From: Angiostrongylus vasorum
Taxonomy: Eukaryota > Nematoda > Chromadorea > Rhabditida > Metastrongylidae
Assembly (NCBI GenBank): GCA_018806985.1
Contig: JADANN010000402.1
Span: 124,001 to 188,000, forward strand
Length of the DNA stretch: 64,000 bases
Direction: 5' to 3'
Below are positions 24,104 through 35,200 of the stretch, piece by piece. Within the stretch, counting starts at the first letter, position 1. Each line of letters begins with the position of its first letter. A program made the position numbers and the translations under genes. The notes beneath the pieces are model-generated. The model saw only the letters and a list, made by a program, of their open reading frames with translations, was not told the origin of the DNA and searched no databases.

Positions 24104-27100
24104 ATGAATAACGTTCTCTATGCTCTTCCGTTCTTCATCGTTACGACATTTGCTCAAGAGCGGCTGAAGGACCTACCACTACCGCCAGATTACTGTAAGA
24201 ATGGAGGTGTTCTGGTAAATGTAGAGTGGTCTATTCATTTTCTACTGTAGAGATTCTAAAGAGGCTTTAGAATATTTGTTTGTTTTAATTTCATTTCAAA
24301 TGATCCGTCATCACATCCACTCTGTGGATCCCAGCACTTCTTGCATTCGATTTGTTTCCTTGCCTTTGTCATCCATAAAGATCTTTGAATTCTTCCCATG
24401 GGGGTTTGGCTGCTGCTTGAGGATTGCCGTCTTCTTTACAGACGTCGTTGAATGCTGATTGAGTCGATTCTCCCTCGAGTTCTAAGATAGTCGGGCTGGA
24501 GCGTTTGTTCAAGAATTGCAGGAAGTGAACTCTTTTCCAGGGCATGCATGTACCAATTTCTCGATCCTGGAAGGATGAGAGGCTTGATGGGCTGGGCCGA
24601 GGGCTCGAATCAGAACCATACTTTTGATCAATGACACAATTGCCACTGCGCTACCCACCTCCTGCTTTTAGAGATCGTCTAGTTAATTAGTAGATAGATA
24701 TGAACAGTTTTCGCTTATAAATTTCGCTTGAGATTTTTGTCCCTCGAGAACAGAATAATGCATACCTTGAAAATCAGGCATTTTAAAGTGTGACGCTTCT
24801 TTTTGTATACTAAAAAAATTTCGCCAACATAGTTTTTCTTCTATGCTATCAACTCTGCAAGAGTCTAATGATTCGTTCATCGTCTTAAATGTTTCAATGT
24901 CGACATCTTCGTCTCTGTCTGTGACAAGGACCAGTTATTAGAACCTCAACACAGCCACTTTCAAAGATCTCGTATTGTTCATAGTCTCGGTTGCAATACT
25001 TTGTCGTATGTATTGAATTAGATGCATGGTGTTTCCAATTCATCTTCTCTCCAAAAGTGCTTTTTTACCCAATCGATAGCTTAACCACCATGCTGTGCTA
25101 GAAATGGTTTATCAGTAGCCATTTCCTACGCCTAATACCTTGAGAAAAATTTTTTCCGAAGAAATCTTTTAACACGCACCGATTAAGGAGAAAAATTTTT
25201 ACCTAGCCCTAAACGACCGCCAAAACAAAATTACGGACAACAGAATATAGTCGCCTTCGTAAAATCGCGCCACGATGTTGTTTTTACGGAAGACAATTTC
25301 GTAGAAAAGGGTGACATCCTCCACTTCTGCACGTGCCTGGACTAGATCTTATCGCTTCCCATACGTTGTCTTTTTTCCACACAGCGTAATCTACGAAGAG
25401 CACAACTAAACACACAGGCGTACACAATGTCGGTTATTTGAGGACTAAACAGCTATGACGTGTTTCGGTCTCTGCGCATCTGGTGGAGAGCCTGGGATAC
25501 GCCGGCAGAAAGAGGCCGGACCATTCGGTCAGTCACTGCGGTCGGTCGGACACCTGGCGAGCGAGATGTGTTTGGTGTTGAGTGGTTGTAGCATTGGATT
25601 CAAAGAAGTGAACATGAATGCGGATTAGCTTTTTTTGATTGTTCGGATTAACCTGTACGCTAGCGGATTATCGCAGCGCTTGATCACAAGTGCAGTTGCC
25701 GCTCATCCAAGAAACATTCGGCAGATGATAGAGCGAGCGAACTCGAAGACATAACTGTCTAACACATACACCGGCACCTCAATCATATGATCATGAGATC
25801 GATAGTCAAATAATAATATCGATTTTCATTATGGTGGCTGATAATTTGCTATTTTTTCTTTCTCAAGGGTGAATGCGTATGTACACTTCGTTACGAAGGC
25901 AAGCAGTGTGAACACGAACGATGCTTGAAACGGTGGCCGACGGCATGGTGTAAATGGAAAGGTAGTGCCGATCGATTTTATCGACTCGTTCAGTAATTAC
26001 GCTGATTGTATTGAAAGATAAATATTTAATATCCAAGACAACCTTACTGTACCTAGTGTTGCTTCGAAAAAAGTTCCATACATCTTTTATTTCCTAACAA
26101 TTCTCTTGAAATCATCTAACTAGTGCCTTCAATATCAGTAAAAGAATAAATAAAGCTGTCTCAGAAAGACTCTCGGCGTTGATCAATCCCTGAGGAATGC
26201 TCCATGCATTCGACTTCATTAAGTATCCCAAACAGGTCTGGTACCAATTTGTCGACCCCGAAAGGATGGACGGTTTGGTGGACCATGGGCGCGTGGATCG
26301 ACCCTGTATGTATGTATTGCAGAGCGCCTCCCACCACTGCGTCACACGCACCCTTCAACACCAGTAGCCATCGTAATACGAAGAATAAGAATGAATAGAC
26401 AAATTTTGGTACATGAAGACATCTGGAAATATGATTAATGTGCTTCTCTGGTGTGATGTTTTTTTTAAACAGAAGGAATTCCTTCGTAATTGTTTTTCAG
26501 GGTTTAACTAGGTTTTACTTTCGAAATTCAAAAGCAAAAAAGCCATGAGGTCCGATTTTCTTTGTAGACCACTTGGAATGCCACAGCTAGGTTCTGGATA
26601 TATCCAAACTCCATGAAGAAAAATAGTTTTGCTAGCTAGTAAGAACCAGTGAAATGAAAATTGCGTTGAATGCCCAAGTCATTCTCGATGAATGAGCACA
26701 ATCATTCACGTACATCTTCTGATTGAACTTTAAGCAATCAATACCGTATCGTCCGATTGCGCACATTCTACCGTAATCCTCTGTTTCCTCTAATTTCTGA
26801 CAATCAACATTTTTTTGGGTACCTGGTCATAAAAGAAGTGGAACATCCACCTGAAATAGGAGAAAATACTGAACAGATTCAGAACAGTCGTCATTCACTT
26901 GTGTGACTTCGTTTAGTCGTTTAGGTTCGATGTCATTGTCCATTTGGTTTGACTGGAGAACGCTGTGAAAAGGTCACATATTGTGAACCCGATAAAGGTT
27001 AATTAATAATAATTACTCATGCGTTGTTGACATTCGTTGTGTAAGTACAGCTACGGTAGTTACGACAGTTAAGCTCTATTCAAAGGTGTTTTATTACTTA

Positions 27101-29774
27101 AGACATTTTTATTATAGGTAAATTGGTGAACGGCAAATGTGAATGTAACGCTAAATGGACTGGACTATTCTGTCAAATGCGCACATGTTACAACGGAATT
27201 CCTACCAGTGGAATGGTACCATTTGATATTTTATCACCATACATAGTGATAAATATCCTTTTACCTGTAGATATTCGTTGGCAATAACCTGTTCAGGATG
27301 GTTTCTGCCTTTGTGACGTCGGTTTCACCGGCCCATTTTGTGACGTTCCACTGATCTGCGAAAATGGTGGCAAAGTTACCCAGGTATTCTGTCTCGGATT
27401 TTAGCGGATGTTTTAAAGAAGTAAATAGCTTTCCCAGTGAAAGCATATGAATCTTGTCATCACAGTTAATAGAGGGATTCATGAGGAGCTTATACGATTG
27501 TAATTTTACAGCGAATCCCAGTGTCCAATATGCTTCGGCAGGTAATATCTGGAATCGATGGTTGGCTCTGTTTGCAAAACTAACTCATCCAAAACAATAT
27601 CACTTTAACTTTGTAGAATCAATCGATAAGTGCAAGATGGATTAGCAGTCAACCCTAATGACCCTTTTATATATACCTGACAACGCACGCACGACATCAC
27701 ATGGCCGACCGACAGCCAATGAATAGTATCAGCCATAATTGAGCTTATGTAGACTTTCTTTCTTATCCTATCTTTCATATCCTTAAAAAAACTAGTAGAA
27801 CGACTTCTGAACAGTATTTGGAAGATAGTAGCAGGTTACGCGAGAAGGCTGATTTCCTGAAAACTAATCGAAATCCTCATGCAGATTAAATGAAAAAAAA
27901 GTTAAACTATACTTTTATTCTTAAGGATAACGAGTGTTCCTGTCCACTGGGATACACCGGAGAAAGATGTGAAGTTTGCTCCATCGGTCACGTACGAGAA
28001 AAAGATCGGTGCATTCCTGAGGTGAGCTATGTTAAGCTTATCTTTACCTACTCAATCATGGTTTGTAAATACACTCATAGAAATTGCCCTTGCAGTACCC
28101 CTTAATGAATTCTGACGAAAATTCCTTTCCTTACAACTTCTGGCAGCAATCGTCTCGGCTTCTACCGAAGTCTACGAGTATCATTTTATGATTCACGTTA
28201 TGTATACAGCGGGTCGACATTAGTTACAGTCATCGTCCAGATTGTATTAGAGATGGTCATCATCGACGACACTTGTACGCTCTTGTGGTCCACGCTGCCA
28301 TTCCTCTCGTTTAACCTTCGTCAAACTCTCCTCATCTAGTAACCAATTCATATCTTTTTCCATTTAGATGCATAAATTTTTTTTCACTAAGATAAAATGT
28401 CAAGAAATCCGGATATTAAATGCTTTGATAATATTTCTGATGGCATTCTCTGGGGTGGCAAGCATAATTATTGACCTGTTCAAAAGTAGTAGCTCTTATT
28501 TCAGCTAGGTGAGCAACGGAACCATTGTCATATCAAACAGAACAAGTGGTTGTGGATATCTGGGTCAACTAGGTGGACAATAACTTCTAAAGTGTGAAGG
28601 CGACAAATAATAAGGAAAAAGTTGATTTCCATTCCTTGCCGTGGTTCTCCTGTATTCTATTGCATTCTAGGCAAATGGAAGATGTGGTCCTACGTGGTCG
28701 GAGAACTACACATCCCAAATTCGTCCTCCATCGCACGCAGCATTCTTTAAACTATGCTCTCCTACATTGATGCTAAGGGATTTGTAAAAGCCCGGACCGT
28801 AGGTGCCTGGGGTGGAGAACAGAATGCGCTATTACCCTTTCCGTGGCTAACGCGTTCAGCACCACATCATGCCGGTCTTTCGTTTCGCCTGTGTCTCAGC
28901 TAGTTCTATCGATCATCGCACCCAGCAATCACCCTTCAACGGGATTGATCTAGGGAGCCCAAATCGGCAACGAACCCAGTTAAGCTGAGGCTGTAGTCTG
29001 CGAAGAATCCGCATGGTGTGGTGGTGAACGTGTTAGCCCTCGGAAAGGGTAATAGCGCGTTCGTTCCCCACCGCAGACACCCGCTATCCGGAGTTTTGCA
29101 AATATTTCAGCATCACTGTGGTTGTATTTCGCATTATACCCTTGCCGTGAAAAATTGTGGTAGGCAGCAAATAAAAAACATTATGCGAAGAGAACTCTTC
29201 GGGTGATCGGTTTCTCTCAGATCGGCGATAATCGCTAACATAATTTGCAAGTGGGCATCCGAACGGAAAGGCCGTTACTGCGCTGTTTACAAGACTTGTT
29301 TATTACACTACATGTGACTTGAAGAGATGGAAAATCGAACACCTTTCTGCAGAACGAAGATATTGAAACACCACATCCAGAATTAGCAAAAGTAGTCATT
29401 AATATAAAATCAGAGATTTGAACTGCAAACTCTCAATCTCTAAGTAAGAACTAGAAGTTGCCTAGTTGCCAACTTGCAGAATATATTGAAATTCATACTA
29501 ATAAAAGCATAAAATAAATGCATTAGCCTTCATCAAGAGTAATTTCACAAATCAATTTCCCAGCCTATTTCAGGTATCTGAGTCATCTCTGATGTCGAAC
29601 GCCGGAAGTTTGACATCACAAACCTTCTCCTGGCCAATCATAATCATCGGCTGTGTGGCCGCAATTATTGTCATTCTTTTCATCAGCATTGTGGGTGTGG
29701 CAATTCAACGATGGAGTTCGAAAACTTCTAGGGAAAGTAGTGTTCGAGGACAACCGGATGCTACCGACGTTTAA
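24104..29774 (+). CDS. EGF-repeat single-pass membrane protein, unnamed
   Basis: Exons read as 24104-24214, 25868-25961, 26925-26997, 27118-27215, 27297-27383, 27926-28021, 29574-29774 (TAA), about 250 residues. The start encodes a signal peptide (MNNVLYALPFFIVTTFAQ). EGF-like modules follow with the usual C-x-C and G-x-x-C ends: CVCTLRYEGKQC, CHCPFGLTGERC, CECNAKWTGLFC, CLCDVGFTGPFC and CSCPLGYTGERC. A hydrophobic helix (WPIIIIGCVAAIIVILF) near the C-terminus precedes a short basic tail (QRWSSKTSRESSVR). It should be a type I surface protein, probably for adhesion or signalling; I do not recognise the orthologue. The junction between exons 2 and 3 is out of phase: exon 2 ends with one extra base, while exon 3 opens in frame directly after an in-frame TAG. 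A missed microexon or a one-base error is likely. All other junctions keep frame. Confidence 0.75.
24295..24505 (+). repeat. RepD dispersed repeat
   Basis: 'tggatcccagcacttcttgc', 'ggctgctgcttgagga', 'gaatgctgattgagtcgatt' match the copies at 9.2 kb and 49.95 kb in order. In intron 1 of the EGF gene. Confidence 0.65.
24535..24662 (-). repeat. SINE1-related fragment (head end)
   Basis: 'gtaccaatttctcgatcctgg', 'gcttgatgggctgggcc' and 'attgccactgcgctac' correspond to the head-proximal half of SINE1 in reverse orientation; the tail half is absent. Confidence 0.5.
26150..26356 (-). repeat. SINE1 copy with internal deletion, minus strand
   Basis: Tail ('gactctcggcgttgatcaat') and head ('actgcgtcacacgcaccc') are intact, but about 70-80 bp of the body between 'aagtatcc' and 'caggtctggtaccaattt' is missing. 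Located between exons 2 and 3 of the EGF gene, the same interval where the reading frame is lost. Confidence 0.75.
28783..29175. repeat. FB2 fold-back pair
   Basis: A minus-oriented half (28,783-~28,990) and a plus-oriented half (~29,000-29,175) meet near 'aagctgaggctgtagtctgc'. The two halves share the 'gaacgcgcta' and 'aacgcgttagcc' boxes in opposite directions, and the plus half ends with 'tttcagcatcactgtggttg' and 'gtggtaggcagcaaataaa'. It lies in the last intron of the EGF gene. Confidence 0.75.
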
Positions 29775-30479
29775 GTGATTTAGGTAATTTCTAAGCAACA
29801 TAGTCCGTAGTGAAACTAGTATTACTATTGGCTTTTTTGTATCAAGAACTTGTTAATCGCTGCTTAAAGTCGAGCTTTGTCTAAATTAAATCAGATCAAA
29901 AATACTTCTCAAAGACTAGAATGGAACTGACAACCTTAGCCATTATAGATAAACTTGACTTCTTAGATAACGCAGTAAACTTGTGTGCTACTGTTTAGTT
30001 TATTTTGCGAACAGAGGCCAAACATATTCCTAGTTAGGCCTACGACCGACTTTGTTAACCTCGGCATTAATCGAATAATTCCTTTATTCTTGTTAAGCAA
30101 AGATAAAGCGTTATTTTAATCTTTATTGCGGTGAAGCTGACGTTTCGGGTGATTTCGCTTTCTTCGAAGCCTGGAAAAAGTCCGCTGACTGCATTTACAC
30201 AGCCAACAGAGAAAACGCTAAACCGAGACACCAATCGCACTGAAAGCAAAATAGCATGTTCGAACATTAACCGCTTTCTATGAGTCTTCCGCCGAGTATT
30301 TCACATAGAGACCAACTGCGCAGAGTTCACATGGAACTATAATGTGCCGCTCTCATATTCTAATCTCAGTTTTAATTGCTGGGTGAGACCATGCATTCAT
30401 TCCTCCTTGCAGTTCATTTCTTTTCGCTGTTCATCCTGCCCTTCATTTGAAAGGAATTAAGTGCAGCTATAAAAATGCT

Positions 30480-30960
30480 TCTTAAGAAGGACAACTCTCG
30501 AGCATTCGGCATTCGGTAGTAATTGAAACAGCACCGAGCACTCTAAGACGCCAGCTAGTTCGTAAACATTTGTTTGAACGTCTACGTGCAGCGCAAAATT
30601 GCACAGTATGCCCTAACTGTAAGGACGGCGATTGCACGAATTCGGGTACAGTATATCTGACCCCTTGAAAAGCATGTAGAGAAGAATATATTGGCGAAAC
30701 GGGCAGACCACTCTGTGTCCCTCTAACAGAACAGCTGGACGGCAAACTTAAGCCAAGTACTCCACTTGCCGTGCATAGAACACATATAAAACAGGGGAAG
30801 ATTTTCAAGTAGAACTTATCATCCTCGCACAGGAATCGAAAACACCAACTCTTAAAGCATTCTCGATAAATCCCAAGAAAATAAACCGCAGGGAAGAATG
30901 CCTCGCAATAACGCGTGATCTAACACCGTATTTAAGGCATATTTCAATGTGCCTTCCAAT
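30480..30960 (+). pseudogene. Decayed GIY-YIG endonuclease of a Penelope-like element
   Basis: On the plus strand the reading gives CTVCPNCKDGDC followed by SGTVYLTP, a stop, then EEYIGETGRPLC, and later a block matching TITRDLAPYF-like sequence. This is the Cys-rich linker plus GIY-YIG nuclease core found at the C-terminus of Penelope-type proteins. At least two in-frame stops and a shift near 30,810 make it non-functional. Confidence 0.75.
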
Positions 30961-30984
30961 GGTTTATCGCCTCATCGTGCGTAG

Positions 30985-31297
30985 ATGGGATGAATGGGTG
31001 TCGTGCTGCGATGTACAGCGGAAGGATTCGTCCCCCCTTGCAGGATCTTCCAAGCTGAGAAGGAGTCCGGCTTTCCCATCGGAAAGTCTAGCTAAGGGGT
31101 AAACCGATACCAGCATCGACTACCGTCCTGGTATCAAACTAGTGGTATGGTGGCAAACCTCGCTCTGATCCACAAGGGCCGCGACTGCCGAATCCAAGGA
31201 AACACAGTGGCTAAACCAGAACTCCGAAAAGTAGGGATTATCCTGGGACCCGCATAACCAGTTAAGGCGCGCTATCCCAGTATCCAAGTATTTCAAT
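30985..31297 (-). repeat. RepC nested in Penelope-like element 2
   Basis: A minus-oriented RepC running from 'gtgctgcgatgtacagcgg' to 'gcgctatcccagtatccaagt' (shortened). It splits the PLE between the coding remnant and the right arm, so RepC inserted after the PLE. Confidence 0.7.
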
Positions 31298-31599
31298 GTG
31301 AGAGAGCCACATTACGCTTCAAGTGAACTCCGTGCGGTTGGTCTCCACGTGGCATATTCCGTGGAGAACTCATAGAAAGCGCAGGGTGGGCGATGTTATT
31401 TTGCTTTCAATGCAATTGAAATTCCGACTTAGCCTTTCCTGCTTGATCTTGGCCGTGTTTGGCAGGGTAGATTACAGTCAACCTACCTTCCCAGGGCTCT
31501 GAGGAAGGCGAGATCTGCTTAAACATCAGCTTCATCGTAATAAAGAATAAAATGACATCTTGTCTTTGCTCAACTAGAATATAAAGAATTATTCACTGT

Positions 31600-32217
31600 C
31601 TCTTTACAAGTTCTTCGCAATGTGTTAGGTCATTCTACATAAGTTGTACAATGCCATATTTACAGATTATTACGCTCTTCACCCTCAACCTTCTCTGGAC
31701 ACTGGAACACGTTCCTCTGCAACGTCGTTGATTGCCGGCTTCGTTTTCAATACTCTTCAAAACGTCCATCGTGTGATGTATTTAGGTGTTTCTTACGCTA
31801 CTCTCAGGAAAATAATCTATTCATTGTACAGGTAGCGCGTGTCCCACGCCATTATTCAGTGTGTATTTTACGCTAATTGTTCAATCACCTGAGCTCTAAT
31901 ATGAATTTGTATGTGTCCCTTATCTAACGGTGAAAACCTGACGTAAACAACTAAGATAAGGCAACAGTAATAGTCCCAATCTTCATACGATAAAACGGAA
32001 CATTTGCATAAATTATACAAGCGATCGATCATTAAGGTATTAATCAATGAGAAGCATAAAACTGTGTAATAAATGAACATTCTATACTGTACATGAGAAA
32101 TAAAGCACGTTTCCCATATCTGATCCATCGAAGGCATTTTAATATCACGGACAAAGGATCAAAATTATAACTGGACGATAAGACTGAAAAACATAAAAGA
32201 TGCTCTTAACTTTAAAA
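31600..32217. other. Convergent intergenic / myosin 3' UTR
   Basis: Lies between PLE 2 and the myosin stop codon at 32,218-32,220. It is expected to hold the 3' UTR of the minus-strand myosin mRNA. No domain-bearing frame is seen. Confidence 0.5.
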
Positions 32218-35200
32218 TCAAGTCTTCGTTGAATCGCCATCCTCGCTAGGTCCGTAAGTTGAACCTGCTGGAGTAGTTTGGGATGAGGGACGCCTCTCAC
32301 CGATATCGTTACCGCCAAGAGAATTGGAACTTGGTGCATATCCTGTCGCAAACTCGTCACCTCTTATAATAGAATTAATGCTTTCAAATCTTCTTAGATC
32401 TCGCGAAGTAGAAATATTACGACGATCACTTGATAACGCAATACGGTTTCTGAGAGCGTTCATATCTCGTGTTAACGAATCATTCGCTTCGTTCGCATCC
32501 ATCAGTTGTCTTGACAACTCTCTACACTTCGACTTTGAAGCGGCTATTTCTTCCTCTAATTCAAGAACACGGCGTTGTTCAGCTTTGTATCGCGCATTTG
32601 AACGCTCCGACAACTGTCGGTGCTGATCCATCTGACGTCTATCCTCCTCGAGCTGAGCATTCGTCTCCATTAATCGAGCTTCAAGTCGACGGACTTGTCG
32701 GCAAAATCGAGCTTTTTCCTGTTCTTCAACCTGAAGCAGCTGCTCTAGCTTTTGAGATTTAGCTTCCGCTGTCGTCAATTGAGTGCGCAAACGATTTGCC
32801 GTGCTCATTTCTACTTCTTCAATCTGCGCCTTCAACTCTCGAATAGTACGTTCTAGGGTTATCTTCTCAGCATCTGCGCGTTCACATAGCGAGCGTTCCA
32901 TAGTAAGTTCTGATGTGAGTTGCTCGACCTGCGTCTGAGCCTTTCTCAGTTTATCGTTTGCGAGTTCGTTGCTGACCTGCTCCTCGTCAAGCATTTCTTG
33001 CAAGTCCGTAATTCGTCTTTCATATCTATTCTTCTCTTCTTGCCCAAGAACTCCCTTCCGGATGGAAGCTAATTCCTCAACGAGATCGTTTCGCTCAGCC
33101 TCGATTTTTCGTCGAGCGGTTTGACAACTGGACAAGTTTTCGGAAAGCCGAGAAATGTCTGCTTCCGCTACACGAAATTTTTTCTCAACGTCTCGCAGTC
33201 TGCAAACAGCTTCGTCCATAGATGCGCGAGCTTCAGCCCCTTCGGTCTCCGCTTCTTTTGCATTCTGTTGAGCTCGTCGTGTCTGACGGTTTAATTCCTC
33301 ATTTTGCTTGGAAAGATGTTCTACTTCCTCTTGCAGAGATTGAATCTGTGTATCCAACTTTTTCCTCATCGCTACGGCTTGCGATTTTAGCCGATGTTCT
33401 GCGCCTAATTCTTCTTCCAATTCACGCAATCGATTGGCCATCGATCGTTTTTTATCCTCTTCGTCTTGATCTCTCTGTGCCATCTGTCTGGCACAATCTT
33501 GTCTAGCTCCCTGAAGCATTACTTCTGCTCTAGACTTGGCATCGTCAGCCATCTGAAGTGCGTCTTCTAGTTCGATGATCTGTTCCTTTGCTTGATTAAG
33601 TTCTTCCTCCAAACGTTTCTTCATTTTCTCTAATTCAAAGACATTTTTCCCCTCGTCATCCTTCGTGGAAGCCAAATTGTCAACTTCCAGTCGTAAGAAC
33701 CGCCTTTCTTTTTCCAAAGCTTCATTTTGTTCGCGCAACTCCTTCAATTCCTTGACCGCATTTAAAAAACGTGTCTCCGCATCTCGAGCCTGTTGCTGAG
33801 CGACATCACGTTCAGACATCGCTCTGTTCGTAAGCGCTTTTTCATCGGCGAGTTGCTGATCGAACTTCCGTTGTTTTCGTTCACATTCCCTCAGAGAAGA
33901 TGTAATTTCACTGACCTCTCGACATGCATCTTCCGCCTCTTGCTGAGCTTTCAATTTAGCATGTTGGGCTTTGTCACGAGCTACCTCTGCCTCTTCAGCT
34001 CTATCTATAGCCGCAGCCAATTCACGCCCATGTACGCGTTTTGCTTCCTCAACGGACTCCGTGACTGCCTCGTCAAGTCGCTTTCGAGAATCTGCGAGTT
34101 GCGATCTAAGCGAAGCTGCTTCTTTTTCAGATTTTTCAACAGCCTGCTTCAGCTCAAATTGAGTTTCCAGCGACTCGGCGAGGTTGTCCTCTGCTTTGCG
34201 CAACTTCGCGGTGAGGTTTGAGCGAGTAATATTTGCCTCTTCACTCGCCTCTGTCATTTCTGAAATCTGCAAGTCAAGAACGGCTATCTTCTTCAATAAG
34301 TCTCCATGAGTTCGCATTTCTGATTCTCTCCCTTCCAAAACGGTCTCTAGTTCACTCGTTAATTTTGTTACTCTTGCAAGAAGCTGCTCTTTTTCTTCGC
34401 AATACTGTTGCGAACGAAGCGTTTGATCGGCGAGCTGGTTTTCGGCTACCTTTCTGCGCCTTTCGCTATCAGTTTGCAATGTTTGCACATTGGCAAGGTC
34501 AGTTTTACAAGCCGCTAGCTCAGTCTCAAGTTGAGCGATTGCCTTGTCACTCACTGTTTTGGACTTCTTTAACAAATTCACTTCTTCCACCAGCTCTTCT
34601 ACTTGCCTCTGATATTTTATGCGTAACGCTTCACACCGCTCATCAGCTTCACGAATGCTTTCCGTAAGTTGGCTCTGTAATAAATTATACTCCTCCTCCC
34701 GTTTTGTTCTCATTGCATGGTGAGAAGCTGTTTTGCCTTGTGTCTCCTCCAACTCAACCTTGTAGCTTTCAACTTCTTCGCTCAAATCTCGACGCGCTTT
34801 CTCAGCCTTCATGCGCAAAGAATGTTCCTGTTTCAGATCCTCGAGTGTCTCATCCAGCCGGGTTTGAATCTCGCGAACAACCTTCTCTAGCTGTTGACGA
34901 GCTGACGTTTCTTCATCGCATCTAAGCTTGACACCGGTCAATTCCGAGTCTTTACGGCTGATTATCTGAGAAAGTTCTTCAATTTTCTTTAGTAGGTTGG
35001 CCGTTGATTCTCGTGCTTCCCTTAGTTCGGCATCGATCACTCTTTTGGCGACTTCACACTCACTTCGGGTTAACTTCTCCCTCTCTAACTCTTGTTGCAT
35101 ATCGCATAAAGAAATTTCTGCCCTGCTTTTCTGCTTGAGAAGGGATTTCGATTTCTCCTCTTCATCAATAAGACGAGATGACAAGTCCTTCACTCGTTCT

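Larger units (their letters stand above)
30040..31595 (+). mobile_element. Penelope-like element 2, degenerate, with inverted terminal arms
   Basis: The left arm (~30,040-30,350) contains 'aacctcggcattaatcg', 'gctgacgtttcggg' and 'gctttctatgagtcttcc'. The right arm (~31,300-31,595) is its inverse: 'tccgtggagaactcatagaaagc' (shortened), 'gctctgaggaaggcgagatc', 'atcagcttcatcgtaataaag'. Between them lies the decayed GIY-YIG coding region (30,480-30,960) and an inserted RepC (30,985-31,297). The architecture parallels the younger element at 55.9-57.8 kb. Confidence 0.75.
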
